Below, piece by piece: positions 44,399 through 54,954 of a DNA stretch of 64,000 nucleotides. Both the position numbers and the translations under genes were made by a program. The notes beneath the pieces were generated by a model. That model was given only the letters and a program-made list of their open reading frames with translations. It did no database searches and was not told where the DNA came from. The first letter of the stretch is position 1. Each line of letters begins with the position of its first letter. Origin of the DNA: Edaphochlamys debaryana (taxonomy: Eukaryota > Chlorophyta > Chlorophyceae > Chlamydomonadales); NCBI GenBank assembly GCA_016858145.1, contig JAEHOE010000004.1:1798001-1862000 (forward strand), in the 5' to 3' direction.

Positions 44399-47300
44399 TC
44401 ACCCCGCCAGGGGCGCGCTTGAGTCCGCCACTGCCGCCGCCACCACCGCCACCTGGCCGCCCGCGCCGCCGCCGGCACCGTCCTTGCTGCCGCTCAGCCG
44501 CGTGCCGTTCGCTGCGTCGTACCGTACCTCGATCAGGTCCCGCCCCTCCAGGACCCAACCGTTGTGGCCGTTGGTGCTGCCGTTGTGGCCGTTGGCCACG
44601 TGGACTCCGTGCCCGTTGGCGCTGTGCCCATTGATGCCGTGCCCGTTGCCGTTATGCCCGCTGCCGTTGTGCCCTTCTGCCCCGTTGCCGTTGCCGTTCC
44701 CGCTGCTGCTCGGCGCAGCGCCGCCGGGTGCTGTTGACCCGTTGCCGTCCGTGTGGTGTACGGCAGACGAGGATGGGCCCGGCCGCGAGGCGTGAGACGA
44801 GACGAGAGAGTCAATCATATCCGGGTTGATGTCGGTCGCTGATGTGGCGGCGGCCGCCGCCAGGCACATGACGTCCTCCTCGTACGACTGAAGCACGCCC
44901 GGCATCAACCGCTGGGACGTGGACGGCTCGCCAGCCGCCGCCCGCCCAACCGCCGACTCGACCGCGCTCGCCGCCGCCACTGGCAGAGCAGCCAGCGCCA
45001 CGTCGGCGGCGGCGGTTGCGGCCGTTGGTACGGGTACGGCAGTGGCTGGTACGAGATAGGCGCTGCGCGGGGAGTGGTAGTCCCGATAAGCCCCGCCCAG
45101 AGCGCGGACGAAGGTCATGATCTGGGGAGAAAGGGAGGGAAGGATAAAAGGAATTGGAAGGAAGAAACACGGTCACAAATAGGCAAGGGCGATTGCTGCC
45201 AATAGCCCTCCCCCACCCTGGGCCTCCATGGCCAGCCCCCTCCCCTCCCCTCCCACCCTCCCACTACTTCCCGCCCCCCGGCCTCCACCCCTCCCCACCT
45301 TGAGCGCTGCCCACACCGTGTACGTGGAGACCATCCCCGCGGGCGCCAGGGCCACCAGCATAGCGTACTGGATGATGGAGCCGGCGATCTGGGTCGGGGG
45401 GGAGGGGGAGGGAAGAGGCAAGGAGGTTTAGGTAAAGGGGCACAGGGGCCTCGGCCGCAGATTCCAACCCCGGGACAAGTACGGCACCCTGCGGCGTGCT
45501 GTCGTACCTGTACGACAGAAAGGTAGTTGGACTGCTTGGCGGCCAGCAGGGAGCCGTCTAGGATTGATGCCACGGCGTCCAGGGGGAACAGCACGCAGAT
45601 CATGGGCAGCGCGGCAAGGGCCTGGGGGGGGGGTGAAGGAGTTGAGAGAGAGTCGGGAGGAGGGAGGGTGAGGAGATGAGGTGAGGGACAGGCACCTGCC
45701 TTCCTCGCGGCCATACCGGTACCCGCCACTCATGTGGGATAGGCACCAAGAGAAATCGCCCCACCCGCACGTGCCCCCACAAGTCCCCTGGCTCACGTGT
45801 GCCTTGACGACTGGGTCTGACGTGAAGATGGCGATCAGGGGGTCCTGCAGCGCCCACACCGCCACACCTGAGGCGGCGCCCACGGCCGTGCCCAGCACCA
45901 GCAGCCGGCCAAGGAGGTCTCGGGCGGTGGCGCGGTCCTGGGGGAGGAGAGGGAGGGGGAAAGGGAATCAAGAGAGGGAGGTGTAAAAGCAGCGTGGGAG
46001 GATTGTTGAGACCGAGGCTACAAGGGAGCGGCAGGCAGTCCAGTGCCGCTTCCGCAGATCCCAGGTTGGGGAAAGGGGCGCCACGATGTCGCTCCAGCAC
46101 ATCGCGCCTGCGCTTGGCATCTGCCACCCCGACCGCTCCCCCCTTTCGACCCTCACCCCCAATGCCCCAACCCCCCCACCTCGTTGCCCAGGTACGTGGC
46201 GCACAGTGCCTGTGCCGCCACATTGAGGCACTCGAAGAACTGAATGGTCAGCACCCACACCTGGAGGGGGAGGGGGGGGAGAGAAGGGAGGGAAGAGCGG
46301 GGTTGGCCGGAGGGCTGAGGGAGGAGCGAGCTGTACTCCTTCCGGACAGCGGACAGCAAAGCTCGTCGACCTACTCCCTTCCCCGGGCGTTGCACCTAGC
46401 ATCCACTGCCTCACAATACCCACCCCACCCCCACCCCCACCTGTCGAATGATCTCGAATGAGGCCTGGTGCACTGAGCCCATGCGGATGCACAGGGCCGA
46501 GGCGTACAGCACCATGCCTGGGGGCCGGAGGGGGGGGCGGGGAGGGTAGGCGTCAGCGGTGGAGAAGGGGTCGGCGGGCAGGGTGCTGACTGCCACAAGC
46601 AGGAAAAGCAGGCGATACCACTGGGCCCTGACAACAGGCCTCAGCTGCTTTGCCTCAGGCCTAACCGTCATCGCCGGTCCTCCAACCGCCGCCAACCGCT
46701 CCAACCGCCTCACCCATGGCGATGATGTTGCGCGTGCCTAGCGCCGCCCCCAGGCGCAGCGTGGGCAGCACGGTGGCCAGCGGCGGGGGGCGCAGCATGT
46801 GCCGCGTCTGCACCTTGCCGCCGCGGAAGAGGGAGCCCACCAGCAGCGCGCAGGAGATGATCTGGGGTGGGGTGGGGGAGGTTGGAGGGGTGCAGGAGTG
46901 AGGGTGAGGAGGAAGGAGTAGGGAGCGACAGGTAGCGGGAGATGGGGGAGGAGTGGAGCAGGTTAGATAGGACCACCTGGAGACTTAAGCCCCCGCCCAT
47001 ACGACAACAGCACTCGGACCCAAGACCCCCGGTCCCAACCCCCTGCGCGAGCCCTTCAGGTCCTGCTGGCCCCTTGCCCGGGCCCCTGCTGCTGAGGAGC
47101 TACACGCCTCCTGTGCGTCGGCGCAACCCCACCTGTGCGCAGGTGGTCGCCAGGCCGCTGCCCACCACACCCCAGTTGAAGCCTGCAGAGCGGGGTCGAA
47201 GGGGTCGCGTTACGGCGGCGACCCACTTCAGCCTACCACAGACCCAGACCCCCACCTTAGGCCACCGACCAAACCTCCGGGCCCAACCGTCAACAACACC

Positions 47301-49229
47301 CACCAACCGCCCAACATTCAACCACCAGCCGCCCAACCGCCTGCCGCCCAACCGCCCTGCTCACCGTACAGGAAGAGCACGTTCAGGCCCAGGCTGGCGG
47401 TAGCCGACACCCCCGCCGCCAGCAGGGGGGTGCGCGTGTCCTTGAAGCCGCGGAACACGCCCGTCGCCACAAAGCCCAGCAGCACGGCCGGAACGCCCAG
47501 GGCGCGGACCTGGGGCCGGGGAGAGGGGTGAGGAGGGGTCAGGGTGTGAGGGGGAGTCGCTGAGAGCCACACGGCACGGTAGGCAGGGCGGGGCAGTCCA
47601 AAACGAGCGGCAGGGACCAGATTGGACGCGAACGGACCGGACCGGACCGGACCGGACCATGCCCCACCCGGCTGCCCCAGCCCGACCCGGCCCTACCCGG
47701 ATGAAGTCCACTGCGTAGGCCGCCACCGCAGCCTCGGGGGGGTTCATGGCTGCAGCGCGGGAGGGTGGAAAGTGTGTGAAAGGACCCCACAGCATGACTC
47801 CCATGCATCCCGCCCCATAACCATGTATCCTCCTACACAGTCCCTCTCCTGCCCTTCTCCTCAGCCGCCCGAGGCACAGCCACCCCTTTACCCCAGCGCC
47901 TCCGCGGCCTGCCCCCTCGCCCACTCCTACCAATCCGACCATCACCCACAGCCGCCCTGCCTCCGCAGCCACGCCCTCGGCCGCCATCCCTCCGCCACAA
48001 CCCCCTCTCCCGACCCTCTCCCCCCAAACCCTCCCGCCCCCCCTCGCTTTCACCCACCCGCGATGATGGGCCCCGCGCACGCCGCCAGCAGTCCCATGGT
48101 CGCCACGCCGGCCACGCCCGCGATCCACAGGCTCTTGGCGGCGATGCAGGATACCTGGACGGGCGCCGAAACAGGTGCGCATGCGGGATTGAGAGGGAAT
48201 AACTCGTCGTCGGGACAACCCCTGGTCCACTTGACGCAGGCGTATTCGGTCCCTGCCTCTGTGCTACACGCAAGCATCGTCGCTGTGCTACACGCAAGCA
48301 TCGTCGCTGGCACCCTTTTAAGAGAAGTACCGCCGACGCCCTGCCCACATCCCGACACGGACGCACGGACCCAGAACCTGCCCACCTGCTCATCGTCCTT
48401 CTTAACCACCGCCGCCGCAATCTCCGGCACGGTCAGGAAGAGCAGGAACGAGAAGAGGAAGGTGGAGAAGGACACGGAGAGCGTGCCTAGGGACACAGCC
48501 GAGAGCTGCATGGTGCCCAGGTGCCCGACCATGCCTGGGAGGGGAATAGGTGAGGGGGAGGACGGGGGGCGTGGCGATTCAGGTGAGGGGAGGGGGAGGG
48601 GGGTTTGGACACTCAGGGCGGCCTCGCGCCAGCCACGTGGTGCAGGCGTTGACCAGCACACGCCAGCCTCAGGCCAGCGTGCCCCCCTCTTCACAACGTG
48701 GGGACTGTAAGGCTGGACCTGTGTAGCTCCCCCGTCACAGCTGACGTAATGAGTTATGAGTCCCCAAGTGGTGAGCAAAGTCCCAGGTATGTGTGAAGTA
48801 GCAGCTCGGAGGCTCAGTCCCCTGCAGCCATCCATCCACCGCATGCGCCATGTCCTCACCCGCGTTGAGCACGTTCATGACCGGCTCCAGTAGCATTGCC
48901 ACCAGCGCTGGAAGGGCCACGCTCCAAATCTCTTTGTCGTGCTGCGAAGACAGCGCTGGTCGCCGCAGGAAGGACTGCAGCCATGTGGGCTCATTACGCC
49001 CGAACGGGGCCGGTATGGCAGCCGCCGCAGCAGTCACAACCGAGGCTCGGCTCTGTGCTCGTTGGTCCTGGGCGGGCTGGGGTAAGCCGCTCGGGACAGC
49101 CGGGACTGCGTGACGATGGACCGGACTTATCCGACGCGAGTTACACAGCCCGCAAACTGCCGGTGATGCAAGTGGGTTTCGTCGCGCCGCCGGGCGCAGC
49201 GCTGACCGCTGGCCTGCCGCGAGCGCCAT
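44399..49229 (-). CDS. Plastid MATE-family transporter, copy 1
   Basis: The start MALAAGQRSALRPAARRNPL at 49229 opens a basic, alanine-rich presequence of about 85 residues, then HDKEIWSVALPALVAMLLEP. Further exons follow: GMVGHLGTMQLSAVSLGTL and EIAAAVVKKDDEQ (to 48387), AAKSLWIAGVAGVATMG (48157-48058), NPPEAAVAAYAVDFIR (about 47700), LGFVATGVFRGFKDTRTPLL (47511-47364), NWGVVGSGLATTCAQ (about 47180), SLFRGGKVQTRHML (46860-46713), MGSVHQASFEIIRQ (46520-46442), FFECLNVAAQALCATYLG (46261-46180), LQDPLIAIFTSDP (45939-45797), FPLDAVASILDGSLLAAKQS (45624-45509), 45391-45300, and a last exon to 44399. The FRGFKDTRTPL and LDGSLLAAKQSNYLS signatures place it in the DinF/DTX44-47 plastid branch of MATE antiporters. 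The 240-residue tail contains an Asn-Gly-His-rich segment absent from copy 2 as far as visible. Confidence 0.9.
47634..47658. repeat. (GGACC)5 repeat
   Basis: Five perfect GGACC units in a MATE copy 1 intron. Confidence 0.9.
48261..48308. repeat. Perfect 24-bp direct repeat
   Basis: GTGCTACACGCAAGCATCGT plus CGCT occurs twice back to back in the intron between the KKDDEQ exon and the next MATE copy 1 exon. Confidence 0.95.
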
Positions 49230-49777
49230 CGTGCGTGTGGCCGAGAGCAGCCGGCAGGCAAAACGCCGGGTTTGGTCAGAAGGTAAGGAATCGTGGTGTA
49301 GGTGGCAAGGTACAGCACGCGTTCAAAGATGCTGGAGTCGCGCTAAAGGCCACGACTGACGTTGGAGCAATAGAGGGCAGAGCTGGGCCAGGGTTTGAGG
49401 TCAAAGGCAGTGGATTTAGCGCTGTGTGAAAGCGAGGAGAGTAGCTACAAGAAATGAGGTAGAAATGGCGCTGTGGGGTGAGGCGAGGTCTGGGGCCATT
49501 CGTCACGCGGCTTCATCAGGTGGCGTCACACACGACGCGGGGTCGGGAGGGGAGGGGAAGAGAGGGGAGGGGAGGGGAGGGGAGGATCTGTCAGCTCGTG
49601 CATTCTCGTTGCAAGAGCTGCGGAAGACGTCGTGGCGTTGTGGCAAGCGAGCGCCCCGCGACGCCCCGCGGGTCCGTGGTCGGCCTCGGCGCAAATAGCG
49701 CGCACTGGAACCGGAGGTTGAGGCGCCAAGCACACGAGCAATATCGCTAAACGTAGCAACAAAGGAAAGAGCCTGCC
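49230..49777. promoter_or_regulatory. Probable bidirectional promoter, MATE copy 1 / BTB gene
   Basis: 548 bp separate two divergent genes. It contains a GGGGA purine tract (about 49547-49588). No TATA element was identified. The regulatory role is inferred from position. Confidence 0.4.
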
Positions 49778-52700
49778 GTGCCCAAAGCGCGCGACGCTCT
49801 CGGGGCCACCGCGGCATTTCCGTCGCCCTTGAGCCCCCTCGCGACTCCGCAGCCTAGCACCCTCGCCTGTCGCGGAAAGGCAATGAACGACCAGCGCGGC
49901 CGCAGCGACGCGGCGGCGCCGACACAGGCGCCATCCGACGTCCTGGGTCGCGCGCCCTCGCCCCCCGCGGCCGCAGGCGCCCCACTAGAGCCCAGCAGCA
50001 CCACCGTCGAGCCCCAGCCCCAGCCTCAACTCGCGCTAGCCGCGCTGCTCGCTGACTGTTGCAGCCACGACGCCTCCACCAGCCACAGCGAAGTCCACAA
50101 CGACAGCAGCGACCGCAGCAACGCAGGCGGCATGTCGGGGCCGCCTTCGAACCTGGTGGTGCCGCCCTTTGTGGACGGCGGCAGTTGCGACCTGGCGCTG
50201 TGCCTCCCCAGCGCTGAGGCCCTGGCCTGCCACTCCCAGGTGCGGCCGCGGGGACGTGAGGGGGTGCAGGGGCAGGGGGCGGGGGGCGGGGGCGGGGCGG
50301 GGAGGGGAGCCACGCGGGGCGGCGGTGGGATGGGGTGAGCGCTGGTCCACGCGGGGCAGGGCAGCGGCGCAGGTTACGGGTGTGCACAGTGGGGTGGGTG
50401 CAGGAGGGGAGGACCTCGCGTTGCCGGAGCGCCGGTCGAAGCCCCCGTGCGTTACCCCGGCGCCCCTTCATTGTCCGCCTTGGCAGCATCCACTTGACCT
50501 CCCTCCCCTCTGCACGCTTGCCCACTCCCTCTCTGCCCGCAGGTCCTGACCGCCTGGTCCTCCGTGTTCCGGGACCTCCTCAGCGGCCTCAGCCTGCGCC
50601 CTTCCCTCGGGTCCGGCCCTCAGTCCCCTCAACCCCACAGCAGCTACGGCCCGGGGCCCCACCACCCGTCCCCCACCAGCCCGCCGGCCCACCCTCCATC
50701 CACCCCTCGCCAACACCCCTTCGCCTGCCCCACCTCCACCACCACCACCACCACACCCTCCGGCACCACCCACGCAGGCATCCAGGAGCCTGCGCCGAGC
50801 GCCACCGAGGGCCGGGGCCGCCCTGCCCCTGCCCACGGCCCGGGGGGTCAGGAGCCGGGGCAGCACCTGATGCCCCTCCCCCTGGGCGACGACTGCCTGT
50901 CAGACTGGTGGGCCTGCCTGGAGCTCATGTACCCCCCCACGGCGCTGCCGCGGCCGGCAGTCGGCTGGGTGAATAGGGGAGCGAGGGTCGGGGGGGGGGG
51001 ATTGGGGAGGAAAGACGGGGGAAACGTGTAGTGCAGATTGGGGACCCGCATCGTCATGCGGCGAGGGGCCCAAATGTTGATCCATATCATGCGGACACCA
51101 TCCCACCCACCTGCGTCGTGCCTCGGCCCTCCCACCGCCCGACCCGGCAGGCCAACATCGATGCCGTGATCCGCATCGCCGACAAGTACGGCATGTACGG
51201 CATGCTGCTGCTGGCCGAGGAGTTCCTGCTGGGGCGCTGCCCGCCCTGCACCGCCGCCACCCCGGGCGGCGGCGGCGGCCCCGGGCCCGCCTCCCCTTCC
51301 TCGAGTTCCTCTGCACCTCACGGGGCCGGCCCCGGCTACGGCTGCGGCTGCCCCTGCCGCTGCTGCGCGGCGGCTGCGGCGGCCGGGTCAGCGGCGTCGG
51401 GGGCCGCAGGGGCGTCGGCTGCGGCCGGCGCCGCCGCGGCTGCTGGGGCCGGCGGCTGCGGCGTGTTCAGCGCTGCGCGGGGGGAGCCGGGCTACGTGCT
51501 GAAGTGGCTGGGCGTCGCCGATCGCCTGCGCATGGAGCGGGTGAGCCGGGGTGGTGGCTTGTGCTGTTCTTCTTAGGGACTTGGACATTGGGGTGGTGCT
51601 CTTGTTCGTATGGGAACCTGGGATCAACAAGGGTGTCTGTCCTCCTCAGGACAGGGAAAAGGGCCGAGCCCCAAACCCCACGAGGCCGGAAAGCACTGGG
51701 GCCGCGCAATCAAGCACTACGCCCCACAGCGCACGGACTGAACCCACGCCGCCATAAGTTAGGGGCCTTACGCAAGCCAGCAATGCCGGACTTCGCCGGT
51801 TGGGTTGGGCGCACACATGCACCCTCCAGAAGATAGAAAGAGAAGATGTCCGTCTCCCATCCGCTACTGCCCACCCGCCACCCGCTACATCTCTCCCCTC
51901 CGCCGCCGCTGCTTTTGGGCGCTCAGCCCGGGTCCACGGCCGGCGGCCGCTCCAGCGCGGCTGGCCGGCTGAAGCCCAGCAGCTTCAGCAGGAGGAGGAT
52001 GCGGATCACGTTGGCAGCGGAGACGTCGCGGTTCTGACGGGGCGTGGGAAGGGGTGCGGGTTAGTCTAGCCAAGTCCACCCAAGCAGCCCTGGGATCAAA
52101 AACAGGAGGAACTTGGGATGGCTGGCCGTCGCCGATCGCCTGCGCATGGAGCGGGTGAGCCGGGGTGGTGGCTTGTGCTGTTCTTCTTAGGGACCTTAGG
52201 GAACTTGGGATGCAGAAGTTGTGACCAGGATGAGCGGGTTCCGTGACCTGCTCAGCCCTGCCTGTGGCCAGTCGCGCCTGCGCATGGAGCGGGCGAGCCT
52301 GTGTCTCATGTGTCCGTGTTCCCCAACACCCATCCACCACCACCATCCCGTACCATGCCTCCATCCTCCTCATAGCCACCCCTTCCTCCTCCTGCCCTCT
52401 AGGCCACCGCCATTACCTCCTGAGCCTTCCGGCCCTCCTCGGCCCCCCTGCCGGCTCGCAGGTGGTGGCCCGCTGCATCGACTTCCTCGCCTCTGAGGCC
52501 ATGGCCCCGCCGCCGCCCTCCTCCGCGTCCTCCGCCCCACGGCCCGCGGGCGCGCCTGGGCCCGCGCTGGGCGGCGCGGGCCCGTCGGGGCCCGGGCCCC
52601 TGGCGGAGCTGGGCCTTGACCCGGCTGAGGAGGGGGAGCTGCTGGCGAGGCTGAGGCCCTCCACGCTGGTCAAGTGAGTGGCGCTCGGTCCTGGCGGCTT

Positions 52701-53757
52701 CATGACAGTAGCGGGGCGATCTTTCATGAGCCTCAGCCCCATCAAGTGCTATCAAAACGGAAACAACCCTTTCCGCACCCCCTGCCAGGCTGGTCGGGCG
52801 GCTGGCGGGAGAAGCGTCGGCAATGAGGGCGGCGCTGAGGAATGACGCGAGTCGGGTTCGGCGGGAAGATCAGGGGGCTGTTGAAGGGTTGCGTGCCCCT
52901 CATGAAGGTGACGCCGCCTTAGGCTCGCAAGAGCGGGGCTGCGGATAGTTGCCGACCAGTGCACTTGTCGCATTTGCTGGCCTTGCTTTTCGCGTTACCT
53001 CGTCTCCCGTGTCTCCTTTCCCCTCATGTCCCGACCGGTGGTCCGTCTGCTCTGGACTCCGCCCCGCTGCCTTCTTCCACGCCTCTCCCGCCCACCCCTA
53101 CCCTTCTCCAGCCAGCAACAAACCCCACCCACAACCCTGTAACTCCAGGGCATGCGCCTGGGCTCCAGCTACTCCCCCCAACCCCCAACCGCCAACCCCC
53201 AACCGCCGATCCCCACCCCCAACTCACAACCGCCACCCCACACACAGGGCATGCGCCTGGGCTCCAGCTATTCCTGGTCGTACGCCCCCGGCAGCCCCGG
53301 GGGGGCAGGCGCAAGCATTGCGGAGCATCGCAGGTGGGTGCGCGGGTGGGGCCGCGCAGGGCGTGAGCACCTGACGGAACGGGTAGGTGGAGGCGGCGAG
53401 GGACAGGAGATCCCGGTGGGGGACCGGGGGGCGGGCCGCTGCCCCTACCGCAGTACCACTGCGTGCGGGGCCCTTGATGCCCTGCTGGGTGAAGGGGGCC
53501 GCGTTAGAGCACTCGGCCCCAGCGGGAGGCGCCTGCCACCCCTGGGCCTGCTGCTCTTGGTTCGCCTGCTGTCGCTGCTGTCCCTGATTGGCCTGCTAGG
53601 ATGGACAGACAGGACTCCAATGCTTGTAGGGCTCCCTGCATCGCCCTACGCCTACCGGCTTCGTCGATGACTTCTCATTCCTGCATCGTGGTCCCACAGG
53701 TGGCAGCTGGCCATCTCGGACCCGAGCCAGTGCCGCTGGCGGCTGCGCAGCGGCTGA
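49778..53757 (+). CDS. BTB/POZ-domain protein with split BTB and BACK-like region
   Basis: Exons 49778-50239, 50543-50968, 51151-51540 and 52462-52673 join in phase; 53248-53333 and 53700-53757 close the gene with GMRLGSSYSWSYAPG...AEHR and WQLAISDPSQCRWRLRSG. The link between 52673 and 53248 is unresolved: an exon from 52789 (LVGRLAGEASAMRAALRND) fits the phase of 52673, but its end is unclear. BTB elements are spread out: GGSCDLALCLPSAEALACHS and VLTAWSSVFRDLLSG, then after a long Pro/Ser insert DWWACLELMYP, then AVIRIADKYGMYGMLLLAEE and VLKWLGVADRLRMERVVARC. The insertions are low-complexity Pro, Ser, Ala and Gly. BTB proteins commonly act as CUL3 substrate adaptors; that role is inferred. 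A second start at 49883 (MNDQRGRSD) is possible. Confidence 0.72.
51505..52296 (+). repeat. Exon end plus donor duplicated around a 540-bp insert
   Basis: 76 bp at 51505-51580 (the end of exon VADRLRMER, its GTGAGC donor and 40 bp of intron) recur with one mismatch at 52119-52194. A third short piece lies at 52272-52296. The two long copies bracket a segment that contains the Fanzor-like fragment. Confidence 0.92.
51923..52033 (-). pseudogene. Fanzor/TnpB-like C-terminal fragment (RuvC-III region)
   Basis: Antisense to the BTB gene, inside its intron, an acceptor CGTCAG at 52034-52039 is followed by an open 37-codon exon ending in a stop at 51923. It reads NRDVSAANVIRILLLLKLLG, then FSRPAALERPPAVDPG. 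The NRDVxAAxxIrxxL block, followed by G..RP..L.RP, resembles the last RuvC motif and C-terminus of eukaryotic TnpB homologues (Fanzor), which occur in green algae within transposons. The zinc-finger and other RuvC motifs were not found nearby, so this is at most a remnant. Assignment rests on a single short motif. Confidence 0.45.
53149..53334 (+). repeat. In-frame duplicated acceptor and exon start in the BTB gene
   Basis: The acceptor plus GGCATGCGCCTGGGCTCCAG occurs at 53149 and again at 53248, 99 bp apart and in the same frame. The sequence between stays open and is Pro/Asn/Gln-rich. Use of the first acceptor would add 33 residues. Confidence 0.85.
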
Positions 53758-54954
53758 AGGAGAGGACAGGAGGAGAAGCGAACGGCCAGACGTTGGCAAA
53801 TCGAACGGCTGTGCGCACATTAGGAGGAATACCGTAGACAGGGGGGAGTGGAGGGTGCCAGCGCACACCGGGAGGGATTGGGAGGGACCGGGAGGGCCAG
53901 AGTCGAGCGGGCCGGGGTGGGGTGCAGGACACGGCTGTGCGTGTGGCGGAGACCGTGCCCAGGCACAGGATGCGATGGTTACAGCAGGAACCGCCTCCAG
54001 AAGGGGAGGGGTTGAGCGAAAGCGCCACCTACTGGGTGTGCCACCTGCACACCGACACCCACGCAACGTGACTGACTTTCGGTCGTCACACCACGTTGCT
54101 AGGGTCGGGCCCGTAGAGCCCCCCTCAGTACTCAGCACAGGCCACTGAGGCCAGGCTGTGCGTGCTCAAGCGGCGTGCGCAGAGGGGGAGGAGAGGGAGA
54201 GGAGAAGCCAGGACAGGTGCTGGTGAGTGGTGGAGAGGAGGGAGCACGCCTTTGCATGTCGTGCAGAGCCTTGGGGCGGAGGGCTACGCCAGGGATGGAG
54301 TTAAGGGGATGGCATGCAGGCGTGCACCCGGGGGGAGGGTATGGATGGGGCTTGGCAGGGCAGCGTTGGGGCTTTGGATGTTGGCCCAGGAGTTGAACCC
54401 CTTGAAGCTATTAGGAAGGGCTCTTGACTTATGTTGGAGTGGCAGGTTGCGTTGCTGAGCCGATTCAAGACTTGCGCCGACCCACCTCTGGACCGGAACG
54501 TGCCGCGCCATGGGGCGTGCGGGCAGGGGCAGAGGGGTCGCCCGGGTCGGGCCAAGGGGGCCTGATCTACAGGCCAAACTCATACCTGTTGACTGGCAAC
54601 GCTTGAAACCACACATATCTCGTAGATGAGGTCCGGGCTTGCCATCCGTGATACATGTTGCCTCGTGACCGTCAGCGCTGGGATTCGTCCTACCATGAGC
54701 GTCCTATCACCTGCGTAGGCTCACGGAGGAGGTGACCTCGGCGTTGCTCAACGGGACGCGGACAAGTGCAGGTCCGCATTCTCGCGCCCTCCCGCTCCTT
54801 GTTCGGTCTCGCACAGCCCGCTCCCATTCATAGCCGACGAAATGATAGGAGACACCTCACGATGACTGCTGTTCTGCTCGCCTTCCCCGCCGCAGGGGAT
54901 TCGCCATCGTCGGGCCCATCCCCTCGTTGACCAGCAACAGCGAGCTCCCCCATC
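53758..54954. other. Intergenic, no gene seen
   Basis: 3' region of the BTB gene and promoter of the NHL-BTB gene. Nothing with family resemblance was recognised on either strand. Confidence 0.45.
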
